From Parietichytrium sp. I65-24A (Eukaryota > Sar > Bigyra > Thraustochytrida > Thraustochytriidae): a stretch of 64,000 nucleotides of DNA. The stretch lies in NCBI GenBank assembly GCA_012862575.1, contig BLSF01000029.1, forward strand, positions 1 to 64,000, written 5' to 3'. Position 1 is the stretch's first letter. Each line of letters begins with the position of its first letter. The position numbers and the translations under genes are program-made. The notes below the pieces were generated by a model. That model ran no database searches and was not told where the DNA came from. It worked only from the letters and a program-made list of their open reading frames with translations. Below, piece by piece: positions 1 through 12,700 of this stretch.

Positions 1-1600
1 GCGATCCGGTTCCTGTCCGAGCTGGATGCCACCAATGTTCAGACCGTTAATGGCGACACGCTGCTGGTGGACGGCGCCACCGTGGGCTCGTGGCTCCTGC
101 TCGAGGCCCATCTCTGCTCCTCGAAGCCGCTGACCACTGCCGGCGACACTTTCCTCGCCATGGCCGTGTACCGTGTCCCCCTGCCCTACGGCAGTCCCAA
201 TAGCAGAAGACCCCAGCGGCGGCTAAGACCCCGTGCTGCACCCCATGCAGCGTTTGGGCCAACTTGGTCCCCACGGAGCGCGCGTCAAGGCGATCCAGTT
301 CATCATGACTGGCGGGGTCGTGCTGGCATAGGATGCCAACATCAAGACCAACTGGGTTGTAACGTCGCCGGAGCCCGCACTCAGGTCCGCGCGGGAACTT
401 GGGTTGCAGGCGCTCCCGGACGACACACAGGTAGACCTCCTCCTGCTCAACAGGACCCTGGTCGAGAGCGGCAAGGACCGCCAGCCTGGAGCGCATGGCA
501 GGCTCTCAGTGGCGGCCGCGGGGCGCTGTTCCGCTCGTTTCCTGGCACCTGGCATCTGGCAGGGCTTCCAGTAGGTCTCGCTCGACAAGCGCGAACACGA
601 GCGACTAAGACCCTCCGTTCCCGCCCGCGAGGCATCGTGGTTGAGCGCGGCGGAGCTGCTCCCGGGTTCTGGAGGCTTTGGAGGCCCCTCCTTCGTCCGA
701 GCGTGGGACGACATTTGCGTGATGTCGACGGGACGGCGGGAGGCAGCTGCTGCGCGGTATCTTCGTGGACGGCGTGGCGGGCGCTCGGCTCGCGCTACTG
801 CTGGGGGCTCTCTTTGGCGCGGTGGCGTTCGACTGAAAGTCCGCCGGCGCAGCGCAAACGGGCGACGCCGCCATATCCCTCGCGGCGTTCGGGGCCGTGC
901 TGCTGGAGCACATCAAGTCGTTGCCCGCCCGGCTGAGGCCTTACGAACCGCTGCTCTCCGTTGAGGTGCGCGCCTCACTCGAGCTCGCGAAAGCCACGAA
1001 CCTCCTGGAATATCGTCTCGTGGCCGGCTCCGCCACGCTGGATGTCTGCGGCCGTGGGTGCGCTGGCCCTGGCGAAAGCCCCGTGCCGCTCTCCCCCACC
1101 GCGCTGGCATTCAAGCTCAGCCTGCTCGCGCTCATTGGCGCAGCCCTCCTCCTGCTCGCGCACGAGACGCGCAGATGGCAAAGAAGGCTCAGATCGCTCA
1201 GAACACCCGGAATACTTGGAACAGCTACGCGGGAACCAACGCCGAAACCCAAGCAGTAGCACACCTCCCGAATCTGGCTGCACTTGTGACCTGCTGGGCG
1301 ATATTCACCACAGTGGCGGTCGTCGGCTCCCTCGAGGGGCGGGTCTCGGCTTCCTCGAGTGGACCCGCCCCTTGACCGCGTGCGAGACCACGCGGGCCCG
1401 GCCTGGAGCGACACTGGAAGCGACACGGGAAGCGGAACAGTAGAGCCAGAATGAGGGAGAAGGGACGGATGGCATGTCACGCATCGAGCGCTCTGAGGGC
1501 CTTGAGTAGGAGCTGGCGCTGCATTGGGAGGAGGCAGGGGCATGCAAGAACTCCCGCTCGTGGCTTCCCGCCCCGCTGCTCTCTTCAGAGTTTGGACAGC
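1..1600 (+). pseudogene. decayed GC-rich coding sequence, unidentified
   Basis: The stretch is clearly GC-richer than what follows and carries protein-like reading in more than one + strand frame, none of which stays open for a whole plausible protein. The first 60 or so codons read like a real protein, and a later part (about 890-1250) contains two hydrophobic stretches that could be membrane segments near a basic C-terminus. I take it as an old coding sequence with several breaks that also runs off the left edge of the window. I do not recognise the family and cannot tell a host pseudogene from a decayed mobile or viral element. No terminal repeats are visible. Confidence 0.4.
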
Positions 1601-2245
1601 TGTTTAAAATAGTGCACGGCATGACCTCTACTAGCGCCGCTTTTTCGCACTCGTCCTCCGTCAGCGCCTGCGCAGAAAAAAGGGGTTGCAGTTTTTCGAA
1701 GCTGAAAGGAGCGTGCGCTATTGTGTCTTATTTTTGCTCCAGCATTTTCAGGGTGAAGGGCGTTGAGGTTCTGTGCGCGGCTGTAGGAGAAGTTACTTGG
1801 CCGCCTCGGCAGCGATAGTAAAAGGAGGTCAGGAGTGTTTTTTTTACGGTCAAGATCCTTCTTGGCAGTGACACTCCACCGCATGTGAACAACGTCCGCG
1901 CTCTCACTCTTAGTAGCTTGCAATGGGCGAGTCTGAAGGAGGCGCGTCGCAACATCCTTGTCGTCGACACAAGAGCGTTCTTAGCTGCTTGAGCAATCTG
2001 CAGGATTCGATGAGGGACTCGACTCTGTGAGTTTTTTGCGGTGGTGGCTGTGCTGGACGCTGGAAAAATGGATTTGGCCTGAGGAATCTCAGTCGCTTGC
2101 ATTAGAATAAAGGTAATGCACTTTCGAAGGCAGAAACATGCCAAGAAAGGGTTTTTTAATACTCCAAGGCGGAGGATTTGCCTTTGGAGCAGAGATGGCG
2201 AGCCGGATTGTGGAAGTGCTCGCTTGCTTGTCGTCGTTCCTGCGC
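1600..2245. repeat. diverged repeat, copy A
   Basis: This is the first of three copies of one sequence. It aligns with copy C (3355-3985) over almost its whole length. Shared blocks include the start GGCATGACCT, the centre CTGTGCGCGGCTG, the segment around GAAGGAGGCG, and CATGCCAAGA near the end. Spacing is kept with only small indels. No copy has a convincing open reading frame, and the copies share no frame, so I read this as a non-coding repeat or a long-dead gene family. Confidence 0.75.
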
Positions 2246-2669
2246 ATAATTTCAGCTCCTGGGGTTCACGCATACGCTGGGTTTTATCCTGGGTGGGAGT
2301 GTGGTCAGCAGTACGAGGCGCTTGTTCCACACCTTTTGCGGGGGCCTTGTACGCACCGGCGACAATGTACGGAGATGCTGTCAGGTTGCGCGCTCTGGGA
2401 CCCACAGATTGTAGCTTGTCGCTTTTTGAAGAGCTCTGCTAACCTAAGGCGTTGAGCTTTGGTACTTCTCGGAGAGCTGTAGCGCGTCGTTATTCCGAAG
2501 GCATTCTTCCCAGCCGTTTCGGCGCGTATTGAGGCAGAAAGGACAGGGGTGGCGGGAGTGAGTGTACCGTGTGCTCCAGCTGACGGGCGCAGTTGGTTGG
2601 CGGGTTTGCTGTTTCGGAGGCCACGGTGGCGGCAGCTTTTGTCCATTTTGTTATGTTGCAGTTATTTTG

Positions 2670-3250
2670 GCACTGGCGTCACAGCCGAAACCGGCGTTGC
2701 TATTCCCGGCGGCGCCTGCCTGCGCGGGACCAAAAACTTTGCAGCGCCTCGCATCGAAGAGGATCGAGTGCTGCGACGTTTTGTTCTTGCTTCTAGGGCA
2801 TACGGCTTTGGAGTCCTGTGTGCCGCTGCGGAGAGTGTATACTCAATGGGCACGAAAACGTCCGTCAGCTGCGGGTCGAAGCAGTTGGTTGGTTGTGTGC
2901 TGTCTCACCTCAAAGCGAGATAGCAGAAGGAGATCAGAAGACTCTGAAAGCCTTGGCGAGCAATCATTCTACAGCATGCAACAAAAGGTCATTTCTTTCC
3001 TCCAGCTTGCTTGCAAGGTATGGGTCTTGAGGCACGCTTGCACAAGTACGCTCGCAGGAACTCGAGCATTCTGCAATGTTCAACGAGGGGCTCAACTCTG
3101 TCAGCGTCTTATGGAGGCGGCTCTGTTGGAGGCTGGAAGAGGAGTGAGTTTTGTAGAAGGAGACCGGCTTTACTGATTCGGAGATCATTGGCTGCGCAAG
3201 ACTCTTGAAGTGTTCATCATCTGCTCCGGTTGGGGGGAGGTTGTTATGTT
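2670..3250. repeat. diverged repeat, copy B
   Basis: This is the second and most diverged copy. It aligns with A and C from about ACTGGCGTCACAG through CGCCTGCCTGCGCGGGA, then the GCGAGATAGCAGAAGGAGAT block (A has GCGATAGTAAAAGGAGGT, C has GCGACAGCAAAATGAGCT). It continues through ATTCTGCAATG to GGAGGCTCTGTTGGAGGCTGG-like sequence at about 3115-3145. Its boundaries are approximate because similarity fades at both ends. Confidence 0.65.
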
Positions 3251-3354
3251 TCGGCATTCAGCGAGTTCAGTTGCTTCGGATCAGGCTTTTCTTTAACTAA
3301 CCCGAGAGCACACTGGACTTGCTGCTTTGAACTCCTCCTCGTAAAGCATCTGCT

Positions 3355-3985
3355 GCTGGTTAAATAATTTACGGCATGACCTGTACTGGCGCCACGATTT
3401 TGCACTCGTCCTCACACGGCGCCTATGCAGGAACAAAGGTTGCAGTTCCTCGGAGTTCAAGAGAACGTGCGCTTTTGTCTCTGGTTCTTGCTCCAGTGTT
3501 AGGGAAATGGGGTTTCAAGTTCTGTGCGCGGCTGCGGGAGAATTTACTTGGCGGGGCCATCTCAGCAGCGACAGCAAAATGAGCTCAGGAGTCTCTTGAA
3601 CGGTCGATCTCATTTGGCAGCACTACTTCACGGCCTGTGAACTATGGCCGTGCCCGCTCTCTTGAAAGCTTGCAAAGAGGATGGATCTGAAGGAGGCGTG
3701 TTGCAACGTTGTGGTCTTAGCTGCTTGATCATTCTGCACTATGCGACGAGGAGCTTGATTCTGTCAGTTTTTTGCGGCGGAGGCTCTGCGGGAGGCTGGA
3801 AAAGTGAGTCTGGCCTAAGGAATTTCAGGCGCTTGTGAAAACTTGAAGGTAATTTGCTTCTGGAGGCAGGAGCATGCCAAGAGAGCGTCTTCTGAGGCGC
3901 CACGGCGGGAGCTTTGCCTTAGGGTCAGATTGCGGCAGTGCTGAGGCGCGAGATCTGCTCGTTGTTTCAGAGCAACAAACTTACC
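3355..3985. repeat. diverged repeat, copy C
   Basis: This is the third copy, closer to A than to B. It starts GGCATGACCTGTACTGGCGC, where A has GGCATGACCTCTACTAGCGC, and follows A to the CATGCCAAGAGAGCG block near 3875. No transposase, terminal repeat or target-site duplication is visible, so the copies look like an old tandem triplication rather than separate insertions. Confidence 0.75.
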
Positions 3986-4202
3986 CTATGCTTCTACGAG
4001 CATGCCACTGGTTGTTCGCGCCTCCAAGCTCTTGGCCCTGAACACAAAGGCAGGAAAGCGGAGACGCTTTTTGCGCAGTTGCCAAGAGTGCGTCTAGCCT
4101 AACCCGTAAAACCTTTGATAAGGAGAGAAACATAATTCGCAGTTTAGAACAGATTAAAATAACATCGATATAAACGCTCGCCGCTCACAAAAACAGAGAG
4201 CC

Positions 4203-5048
4203 TCAAAGACTTTTCTTCGCCCGCTTGGCTGCACAGAGGGATATCGCTGCGCCTACTAATGCTGCGCCAAAGAATGGGGCAAAAAGCATCACGATGCCCC
4301 AGGTTTTGACGCCCATTTTACCCCACGGCGTCTCGGAAAAATCCGGGTCATGTGTAGGCACCAGAGTCAAATTTGCGCTGGTGCCGTCAAAGTGCGGCGT
4401 TGAGATGGGCTTGTACACAGAATAAGTGTAGCATGTGAAGCCGTCGTCAAGATTTGAGAATGCTAAACGCGGTGCAAAGTTAAGGTAGGAGACAGTCATC
4501 AAAATTCCGTGGAAAGCTTTCGCCGAGAAAAAGCGCTGTGCGAAGCCTCTATCGTTCAGAATCGCTTGCCTCTCCTCATCCATGATGGCCTCCAGAGTGA
4601 GCCCCTCCAAGCCTTGCTTCTCAACCCTTCGATCCGTTGCACTCAGTACGGCTTTGCTCAGGGACACCTGATGCCTCGAAATGACTGCCCATGCCAAAGT
4701 CAAGCAAGTGAGCACCCAAAGGAAATTCCAAAGCACACCTTCTGGGAGACCAGTATTGTTGATCAACATCGACGTTGCGGTGCACCAGAGCATACCTGCG
4801 ATGTAAATGCGCCCAAGCCATTTGTGCAACCAGTGCAGCTCCGGTACCAGCCTCGTGATGAACGCAAATAGCCCGACAATACCTGTGAAGAACGCGAGCG
4901 CAACATGTAGAAACCACACTTCTCGCACGCAGGAGTACTTGTCAAATGTGTACGTGAACTCGCTGCTTTGAAAAGCATTCATTGGATCCGACGTGTTTAG
5001 CTGCTCCAACACCATCTCCACACTCGGGCTGGTCGACATCCCTGACAT
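4203..5048 (-). CDS. small polytopic membrane protein, DUF2306-like
   Basis: This 281-residue protein starts at an ATG at 5048. About five hydrophobic segments are visible, at roughly residues 45-66, 77-96, 103-122, 173-193 and 248-272. Between the first two lies an E-L-H-x-L-H-K-W-L-G-R-I-Y motif, which resembles the HR-LGR-Y signature of the DUF2306 family of predicted membrane proteins. That family has no settled function. A soluble or lumenal loop of about 45 residues, with possible N-glycosylation sites, sits between segments 4 and 5. The C-terminus is basic and ends K-R-A-K-K-S-L. It is a single exon. The family call rests on motif resemblance only; the gene itself is well supported by length and composition. 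Confidence 0.7.
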   Translation of the reverse strand: MSGMSTSPSVEMVLEQLNTSDPMNAFQSSEFTYTFDKYSCVREVWFLHVALAFFTGIVGLFAFITRLVPELHWLHKWLGRIYIAGMLWCTATSMLINNTGLPEGVLWNFLWVLTCLTLAWAVISRHQVSLSKAVLSATDRRVEKQGLEGLTLEAIMDEERQAILNDRGFAQRFFSAKAFHGILMTVSYLNFAPRLAFSNLDDGFTCYTYSVYKPISTPHFDGTSANLTLVPTHDPDFSETPWGKMGVKTWGIVMLFAPFFGAALVGAAISLCAAKRAKKSL

Positions 5049-6730
5049 CTACCCTTCGGATGGGGTCGTCTCGCCCTTGCTGCACTTTGCTCCCTTGCCT
5101 TTCACAGACTCTTCGTTTCTTGCGTTTCTTGCGTTGGCGCACTGCGATGTGACGTGACCTTTTGCTTCGCTTGAGGACTTTGAGGATTGCAGACCCGAGC
5201 TAGCTAGCCATGTAGAACTAACTATTAGTGATAGGGTGATGCGTCTCTGGTTGCTTTGTTCTCCCCCTCCAGCAACTTTCTCACCGCCTCTGTCTAACTG
5301 CTAATAACTGTTTCGGTGAGCTTCGCACCCGCAAAAAGCCAAAAAGCAGTGGAACTCCAAGTCTACAGACTCAGATGGAAGAAGTGTTGCGTGCGAGCCA
5401 GCCGATGCAAACGACAATGAGCAGCGGTAGGTAACCCCTGCCATAGTGCGGCGGAGCGAGGCTCCCAAGCGAGATTGGGCGCGACTGAGCGTGACTGAGC
5501 GTGAGGGACAACCCAGGTGCACTGGTGCACTCCTTAGCTGCCAGGGTGAGCGCTTGTTTGTCTGTGGAAAAATGCGCCATTGCAACGCGCTTCGTTTCGC
5601 AGCTGGTCGTGCCAAAGTGGATAGATAGCCACGCGGAGCGGTGCCATGTGACAGCCAGGTGGCCTAAAGCCTGGTTCTTCTGGACTTCCATCGTGCTTGC
5701 GTTCGCGCCTTCGATTGGGTATGTGGACTGCAGAGCGCGACCACAAAACCAGAGCGGGTCAAACTCGCTTTCAAGACTGCCTCAATCGCCACTGCCCTGC
5801 AACTTTATAATCGCTGACAACCTCGCCTTCGTTCTTGTGCCGGCGACGATAGGTTGTAATCACAATCCTTCTCATTTTGCCAGTGTTCGGCACAGGGTTG
5901 AGGACCGTGCTTTGTGGACCTTCTAGTCCTCTCCTCACACTCGCTACTCTCAGCATTTCCTCGACGCCCGGAATGTCAAATTCCCTCAAGTGTGAATTCC
6001 CCATCGTTTGGCACCACTGCAAAGATCTCGCGTCGCAAAGAATGGAGAGCTGTCAAGTTGATAATTTCACAAACACTTGCTTGTCGAGTGATTCCCATGC
6101 GTTGCCAGCCACCTGACTAGACGAAGTCGGAATCTTCTCATCCCTGGCTCGCAAAGATTTTGAAAGACGATCCCATTCTTTCTCGAAATCGAAATCCGCT
6201 TCAGGACATCTACAACTGCACTGCATCCTGTACGTCGTTCGATGATGAATGGCTATTAATTTAACCCCACATTTGTCGAGCGGAGCGAAACTGTTTGGAT
6301 ATCCTCTGACATACCTTAACGCTTGGTCCAGTGGCGCATCCTCGCCCACATGAGCGTCAACATGCTGGATAGCTACGGCGAGGTGGGCGTCAACCAAGCC
6401 TTTGCCATCTGCGGACCCCGCATGTGTACATTATGCCCAAGGCTTTAAAAGGGACCAAGCTTAATTTTGTGGGTTCAGAATCGCCCTCCACCTGAGCCAG
6501 TTTGTCTTCGGGCAGAAAGTGGTAATGTAACGAATCACAAAAATATGAATTGCTTTTTGTAAGTGAATACTCATACTTGCTCTCCCCTACAAAAGCGACA
6601 AAGTACACTCGAAAATTTATTTTTGTTTAAAAAGATAGAAAGAAACAAAATGTAGATGTTCGTTCGTCGACCCACGAAAGCCAGTAGGGTATCAATGGTT
6701 TTCTGGCTACCTCTTGAATGCCAGATGGAC
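5049..6730. other. intergenic, with possible relic ORFs at 6053-6608
   Basis: No secure gene is seen. On the minus strand, 6390-6608 and 6053-6397 are two adjoining reading frames of 72 and 114 residues. Both look somewhat protein-like, the latter with a D-A-H-L-A-V-A-I-Q-H-V-D-A-H segment, and they meet near 6395. Either a single frame shift or an intron acceptor (GTCCGCAG at the junction) could join them, so this may be a remnant of a host gene or the last exon of one. The remainder, including the CT-rich and GTGACTGAGCGTGA repeats near 5490, shows nothing I can name. Confidence 0.3.
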
Positions 6731-9700
6731 TCAGTTCCAAAGGACAACGTATTTGATTTTCACGCGCGCCGGGTCGAACACGATATACTCGGACGCTCCA
6801 CCTGTGATTTGAGGTGGCGCTCGGGGGTCCTTAGAAGCATCAATAGTTGTTCCCAGAGACAACCCCACCCCTTTCTTCGTGAGGAAGAGCCCAGATGGAT
6901 CAGGGATGCGTCTTCCTGGGGCATAGAGCGAGTCGTAGTTTGTTGGGGGCTCTGATACCTCCCCTTCCTCTCCGGGTCTGAGTGTGTATGCGCGACCAAG
7001 AGCGGCTTCGACAACAAGAGTTATTTTTGTTCCATCGAGTCCGAGCTTTGAGCTGCCGCCAATAGATCTTCGTGATGAAGAATACTGTGAGGCTTTTTGA
7101 AAGCTGTCCGAAGCGTAAATTCCTTTGCCGAAGCGATATCCGTTCGCTGGCGCTTCTGGTGGTGCAACACAAAGTCCCCGAAGAAGTATACCAACTACAT
7201 TGGAGACAGCGGTTGAGTGGAAGAGCAGTCTGTTGCAAGGAAGACCACTCTTATCGGAAGAAGCGCGATCGGAAATGTACGGTTCAAATCGCTCGGCATC
7301 CTCAAATCGGGTGAGTCTCAAAATACTGGAGACATGTGCGTGCGGAGCAGAAGCATGAACGTAGGATTCAAGTAGCTTGAACTTGTCAGTATCATGGGCT
7401 AGCGGGCGCACCTTGACGCCAAGCAAGTCGTGGAGTGTCGAAAGCCGCTTTGGAAGGGGATCGTCAATGGATACGCCGCCAATCACAAAGTTGAGAGTTT
7501 CTTCCACGTCCTGAAGTGAAGCAAGCAAGGCGGTCTCCTTTTGCAATTCTGCATAGGTGCTGATTGGGGTCATCCTCGTCAGACTATCGCGCTCCAAGCT
7601 TCCAAAGTCTCGAGGGACGGCACGATAAACTTGGTCGCTCAGTTTGCGAATTTTGGCATTTACAGCGTGGATCTGCGAGCTTTGTTCCTTAAACCTTTGT
7701 CCGCGCAGAAGGCGCAGCTTTTCGCATACACTTAGCAATTGCTCGATTCGCGACAGAAGGTTGTAGGCACGGGAGAATGAAGCTTGGCCGAGAGGCATTG
7801 GCAGCGGCGAACCCAGCGAATCTGAGCGGTTTGATCGCAGGGCCCGTCGAACGGTGCTGAGATCAGTGATCAGGCGCAAGAAGGAGCTCGTTTCGCGTGG
7901 CATCAGCTTATTCAAAAGCTCATTTTCGGCACGGACCTGAGCCTCCGACCGTTTTGGCTGCATTTCCTCGTAATGTTTACGAACCCATTCATAACTTGCT
8001 GACTGGACTGGCTGGTAATCCGCTCCGATTATCGACCTGGTCTTTGCCTCGAACACAGAGTGAAAATAAGCCGCTGCGGAGTCAAAATCCCTGTAGCCCT
8101 TTTGCCGGGTTTGATTGGCATCATTGGTACGACCCCAGCGCTCGATTACGCGATACTTTGCGAAATGAGCAGCTTGCGCAAACATGTGCCGCGCCGTGGT
8201 TTCTCCCTTGGCATGTTCAAGCATTTCCTTGACGGTATTCTCGTTGGCAACTACCAGTTGAAGAATATGGACAGAGTTGGACCCATACATTGAATCAGAC
8301 GAATTGCTTTTTTGCAAATACGCGTCGTATACCGTGCCTTCATCATCGACATAAACATCATAAGCGCTCCGTGCATCGAAGGAGTTGTCAATAGGGATAA
8401 CAAGCCGCCCTTCTTTTGCAAGCTTCCGCTGCCGCGCCTCGGCTTGCTCCACAATGCGCTCCCGCTCTGATGACATCCCGGCCCATTTCTTCCTCAGCGC
8501 TGCTAAAGCTTTAGAGTAAATTTGCCTTTGGGCATGCCTCTTGCTCGCGGAGACTTTGGCAGCCGCATCGCGCTCAGACCGAGCGTCTTGCATCGCAGCT
8601 TGTGCTTCGGGAGAGTCAAACACCCCTGGCGGCAAGGTGTCCAGCAGGTGGTTGCGATGAATCTCTGGAAGCGCTCCCAAAACCCAAGCTGCAGACTTGC
8701 CGGCACTTGACTTGACCAACACATCCCCTCCTTTGCCCACCAACACGCTCATAACGTCGGTGTCAAGAGACACGCCTTCACTGCTTGATGTGAACGCCAA
8801 GTGTATACACGTATCGCCATCTCCGTTCTTCGTGTTGATCTGTTGGGGTCCTTGAGGCAAATCGAGCAGCGCACTGATCATCGGTAGCCTATGCAGCCGC
8901 ACCGCCATATGCACTGGTGTGTCTCCGCTTGCGCTTCGCGACGAGACAAGCGCAGCCATCATCTTCTCACCGAGATGGCTAGCAAGGGCTGACACTGTAG
9001 CTGGTGGATGGTTGTCGACAACGATGTGATGGAGCAACGCTAACTTTTGGTTGTCGTCACTGTGCACCACTGCAGGCTTAGCGAGGGCAATCCGCGCAAC
9101 CATGTCGAGGCGTTTCTGGCAATCTTCCGCGCTTACAGACCCTGAAAAGCGAAAGAGCTTTTCCAAGATACTTCCCGCAAACTCCCCTTCTTCAATGTCC
9201 ATCGATTGAAGAAGCTCTTCCGTCCACTCTAGGGATCCACCAGCTATGCTGGCAGAGAGCGCCTTTTGGACGTCACACTTGGGATGCTGCAAAAGCGCAA
9301 ACACAACTCCAACCATATTATTTTTCACGGCATGCTCGTACACCGAAACCTCCACCTTCGCTGAGGGCTTTGCAGCCCATTCAGCTGCTGTTTGGCGCAG
9401 CTTGGCTCGATCATTTACAGCAGCAACGCCACTGTTGCTGAGAGCGTCATCGGACGCAGAGGCAATATCCTGATATGTCCATCCTCTCAGACCGCTCCGT
9501 AGCTCATTCGCAAGCCCCGCCGAGGTCAGAACGCCTTCAATGTCTTCGGGCGCTTCTCTGAAAAGTCCTGGCTCGAGCTCAACGCCTTGCTCCATCAAAA
9601 AGACGGCCACGTGCTGAAAAGAACATTCTAAAGCCACGCCAAGAGCGGAATTTCCAGTTTTGTTTCGGATGTTCAAAAGAGCCGGGCAACGTCGAAGGAG

Positions 9701-12700
9701 AAAGGAAACGCACGGGGTGCTACTGACATTTGCGCAACACGAGTGCAGAACAGAATTCCCCTCTTCGTCAATGCCATCCCACGGCAAATCAGAGCGCCAG
9801 CGTTCCCAGGTGATGAGCGATCGAATGGCACTGTCACCAATGTCGCCTGTTCCCGAGGAAAAGCGTGAGTAGCTATGAGAGGTGCCGCCGAAGCCCTTGC
9901 CTCCTGCGCGGACGGCGTGTGGCGCACAGGGTTTTGGCACGATGGCACCCTTTGGTGATTCGCGGCGGCCAATCTCGGTCCCTGAAAATAGAACGTGGAG
10001 CAAGTTCCTGCCATGGGCGTCAGGCTTTTTGACATCAGTACTCTGCTGGGACAACAAAAGCTTGCAAAGCTCAAAAGACTGGATGCAAGCCAACAAGAGA
10101 GGTGAGCGGTCGTCTGTAAGAGTCGTGAGATTCAGGTCTGCGGGACGATTTCCCACCTCTAGTACCCTTTTGAACAGGTCAACCTTATTCTGGATTGCCA
10201 GCAGATGCAGGAGTGGCCAACCAGTGTGCTCATTTTGCCGTTTAGCAAGCTCCCGCTCTCGAAGTCGCTGAAGACGGCTCTGTTCCGTCTGATGTCTGAG
10301 TTCTTCCACTGTCTCGGTGTGTCCATTTTCGTTGTTCTCTTCGTCCTCGTTCTCCCCGTCCGAACCTGCGCCGGTGGCGGTCTCCTCCTCTACGTCGTCA
10401 TCATCGTCTGCTCCGTTTGCGGCCTCGTCGCTGTCTTTTGAAGATGACTCTGGGTTCTGAACTGGTTCTCGCACGATTGCGTTGGAATCGACTATACCGT
10501 ACATCATCATAGTTGGGGCATCGCCAGACGTTTGTTGACAATCATTTGCGCCTGAATCTACATTGCACGAGCTTTTCCCAAGCATGGCTTCAAGAAAATT
10601 CCATCGCCGATGCGCCGCAGCATAGAGAACAGTGTTGTAGCCCGTGCGGTCAAACTCATTGATACTTTCAAAGCCGCCGCGGTTCAGAAGAAGCTTGAAA
10701 GCTTCAACGTTACGTTCAAAGCTATCGTCCAGCACCTCTGCCGCGAAGCGAACCAGAGAACGCCCATGGTCATCGCGTTTGTCGATGCGAGGAAGTTCTG
10801 ATGGAGCTAGCGGATCGGGCCCCAATTCAAATGCTGAGACTCCCCGGTCGAGCAGATAATTCAACACGCGCTCGAGGGTAATGGGACCACACATTCCGCG
10901 ACGAGACCTTTGCAGAACGTAATGCAACAGGGATGGAGTTTCCACAATCTTCTCACTTGCCTTGTCTCCCAGGAGCTCTACAGCTTTGTTGCTGTGGCTG
11001 AGAAATCTAATGATGGTGTCCTCGTCGATAAACGGGAGCTTCCGCTTCTTGGCCTCGCGATACTTTTGATCGCCCTTTCCAATCTTGTTCCCCCATTCTG
11101 TGACACCGTCCACGCCAGAATAGCAGCAATGCGTGGTCTTACCGTTTACTTTAGCCTGAACAACACCTCCATTCGCTTCAAGAACCTTTTGAATGATATG
11201 TTTGCGATGAGAAAAGACTCCCGTAAGAACGACAAACCATCCCGCAAAGGGGGATTCCACATCCATCCCTGCGTCGAGCCCACTTTTCGGTGCTTCTTTC
11301 AGCCTGCGGTCCTCTTCCTCTTGTTTCTTCTTCATGGCCAGCGCTATCTTGGCACGCTCTTCTTTGGTATCGAGCGAGACGCCGGCTTTGAAGAGGACAT
11401 CTGCGCATCCTAGACTTCCCTCTCGCATAGCTCTGAGTATGGCTGGCTCTCCGTTGGCACAAACGGATCGAGGGCACGCGCCTTTCGTCAACAGCAGCCG
11501 CACAAAGTCGACACTGCTAAGCGTGATCGCTCGATGGAGCATTGGTTCCGGAACTTCTTTCCTCGGAGCGTCAACCGATATCCCGATTTTGTCGATGAGA
11601 TACTCTGCAATCTCTAGAGCATCCCAAGTAATAGCGTGGGCGAGGTGTAAATGGGTTGCTTGGGGATGGACTGGGTTAGGCCTCTTGTCTTCCCTCTTGT
11701 CTTCCTGGAGGTCGCCGTCTAGAGCGTCCCGAGGATTATCGTGAGCGAGGTGTAAATGGGTCGCTCGGGGATGGACTGGATCAGCCCTCTTGTCTTCCTG
11801 GAGTTTGCCTCCAACGAGCATCTCGGACTCCGGTTCTACCTCTCCGTCTTCAACGCGATATTTGAAGACAAGCTCGTCAACGGTCGGCAAATCATCCGGG
11901 ACGGAAATCGCACCTTCCAGCAAAGCTCGCACGGTTGCCAGACTGTGCTTTTGGATTGCATCGCACAGCATCTCGGATCCACTCAGAAGACATGGCTCGC
12001 GAGTCAGCTCCTTCTTGTAGTCGTCGTGACAGATCAAGAGGCGGAAAAAGCGAGTGTCTCCATCTTCCCGCAACGAAGCGCGCAGCGTAGTTGCTTGGCT
12101 GGTCGGCTGTCGGAAAGCCGCGCTCTGCTTTGCATCAAAGTAAAACGTGACCCACGCAAGATTATGTAGTCGGCCGGCCTCCAAGGCTTGCCCTGTCATG
12201 TTTTTCTTCTGCGCTTGGACAGCGGCGTGCAACCCATCCTCCTCCTCCTCGGATAAGCCAACTGTCAGGAACTTCAACGCGGGGCTCGGCTGTACGATAT
12301 CTACAAATTCTGGCAGCGGATTCTCTGCTTTGATTTCACCCTGTGCTGCCCCCGCCTTTTCGACCATCGCTGACGTACCGTCCGGCGCCACCGCTGCGAA
12401 ATTGTAGGCTGTCCAATTAAAATCGGTTGAGATCGTTACATCGCCACCAGCTTTCATCAGCGCTTCGAATATACCAGCGTGTGAGTTTAGCGCCGCCAAG
12501 TGGAGCGGGGTTACATACTTGCCAAGAGCAGGCCCGTTCACAGAGTCCGCGTCGAGCTCCGACACGTCACGCAGTTCCTGAACATCCACAGCTTCGATTG
12601 CGGCAAGGTGGAGCCTGCGTACGCCCTCCTGGATTCGCCCCGCTGCCGCGAGCGCTTGCTCTACCTTGGACATCTCTTCAGAGTCATTTTCTTCATCGCC

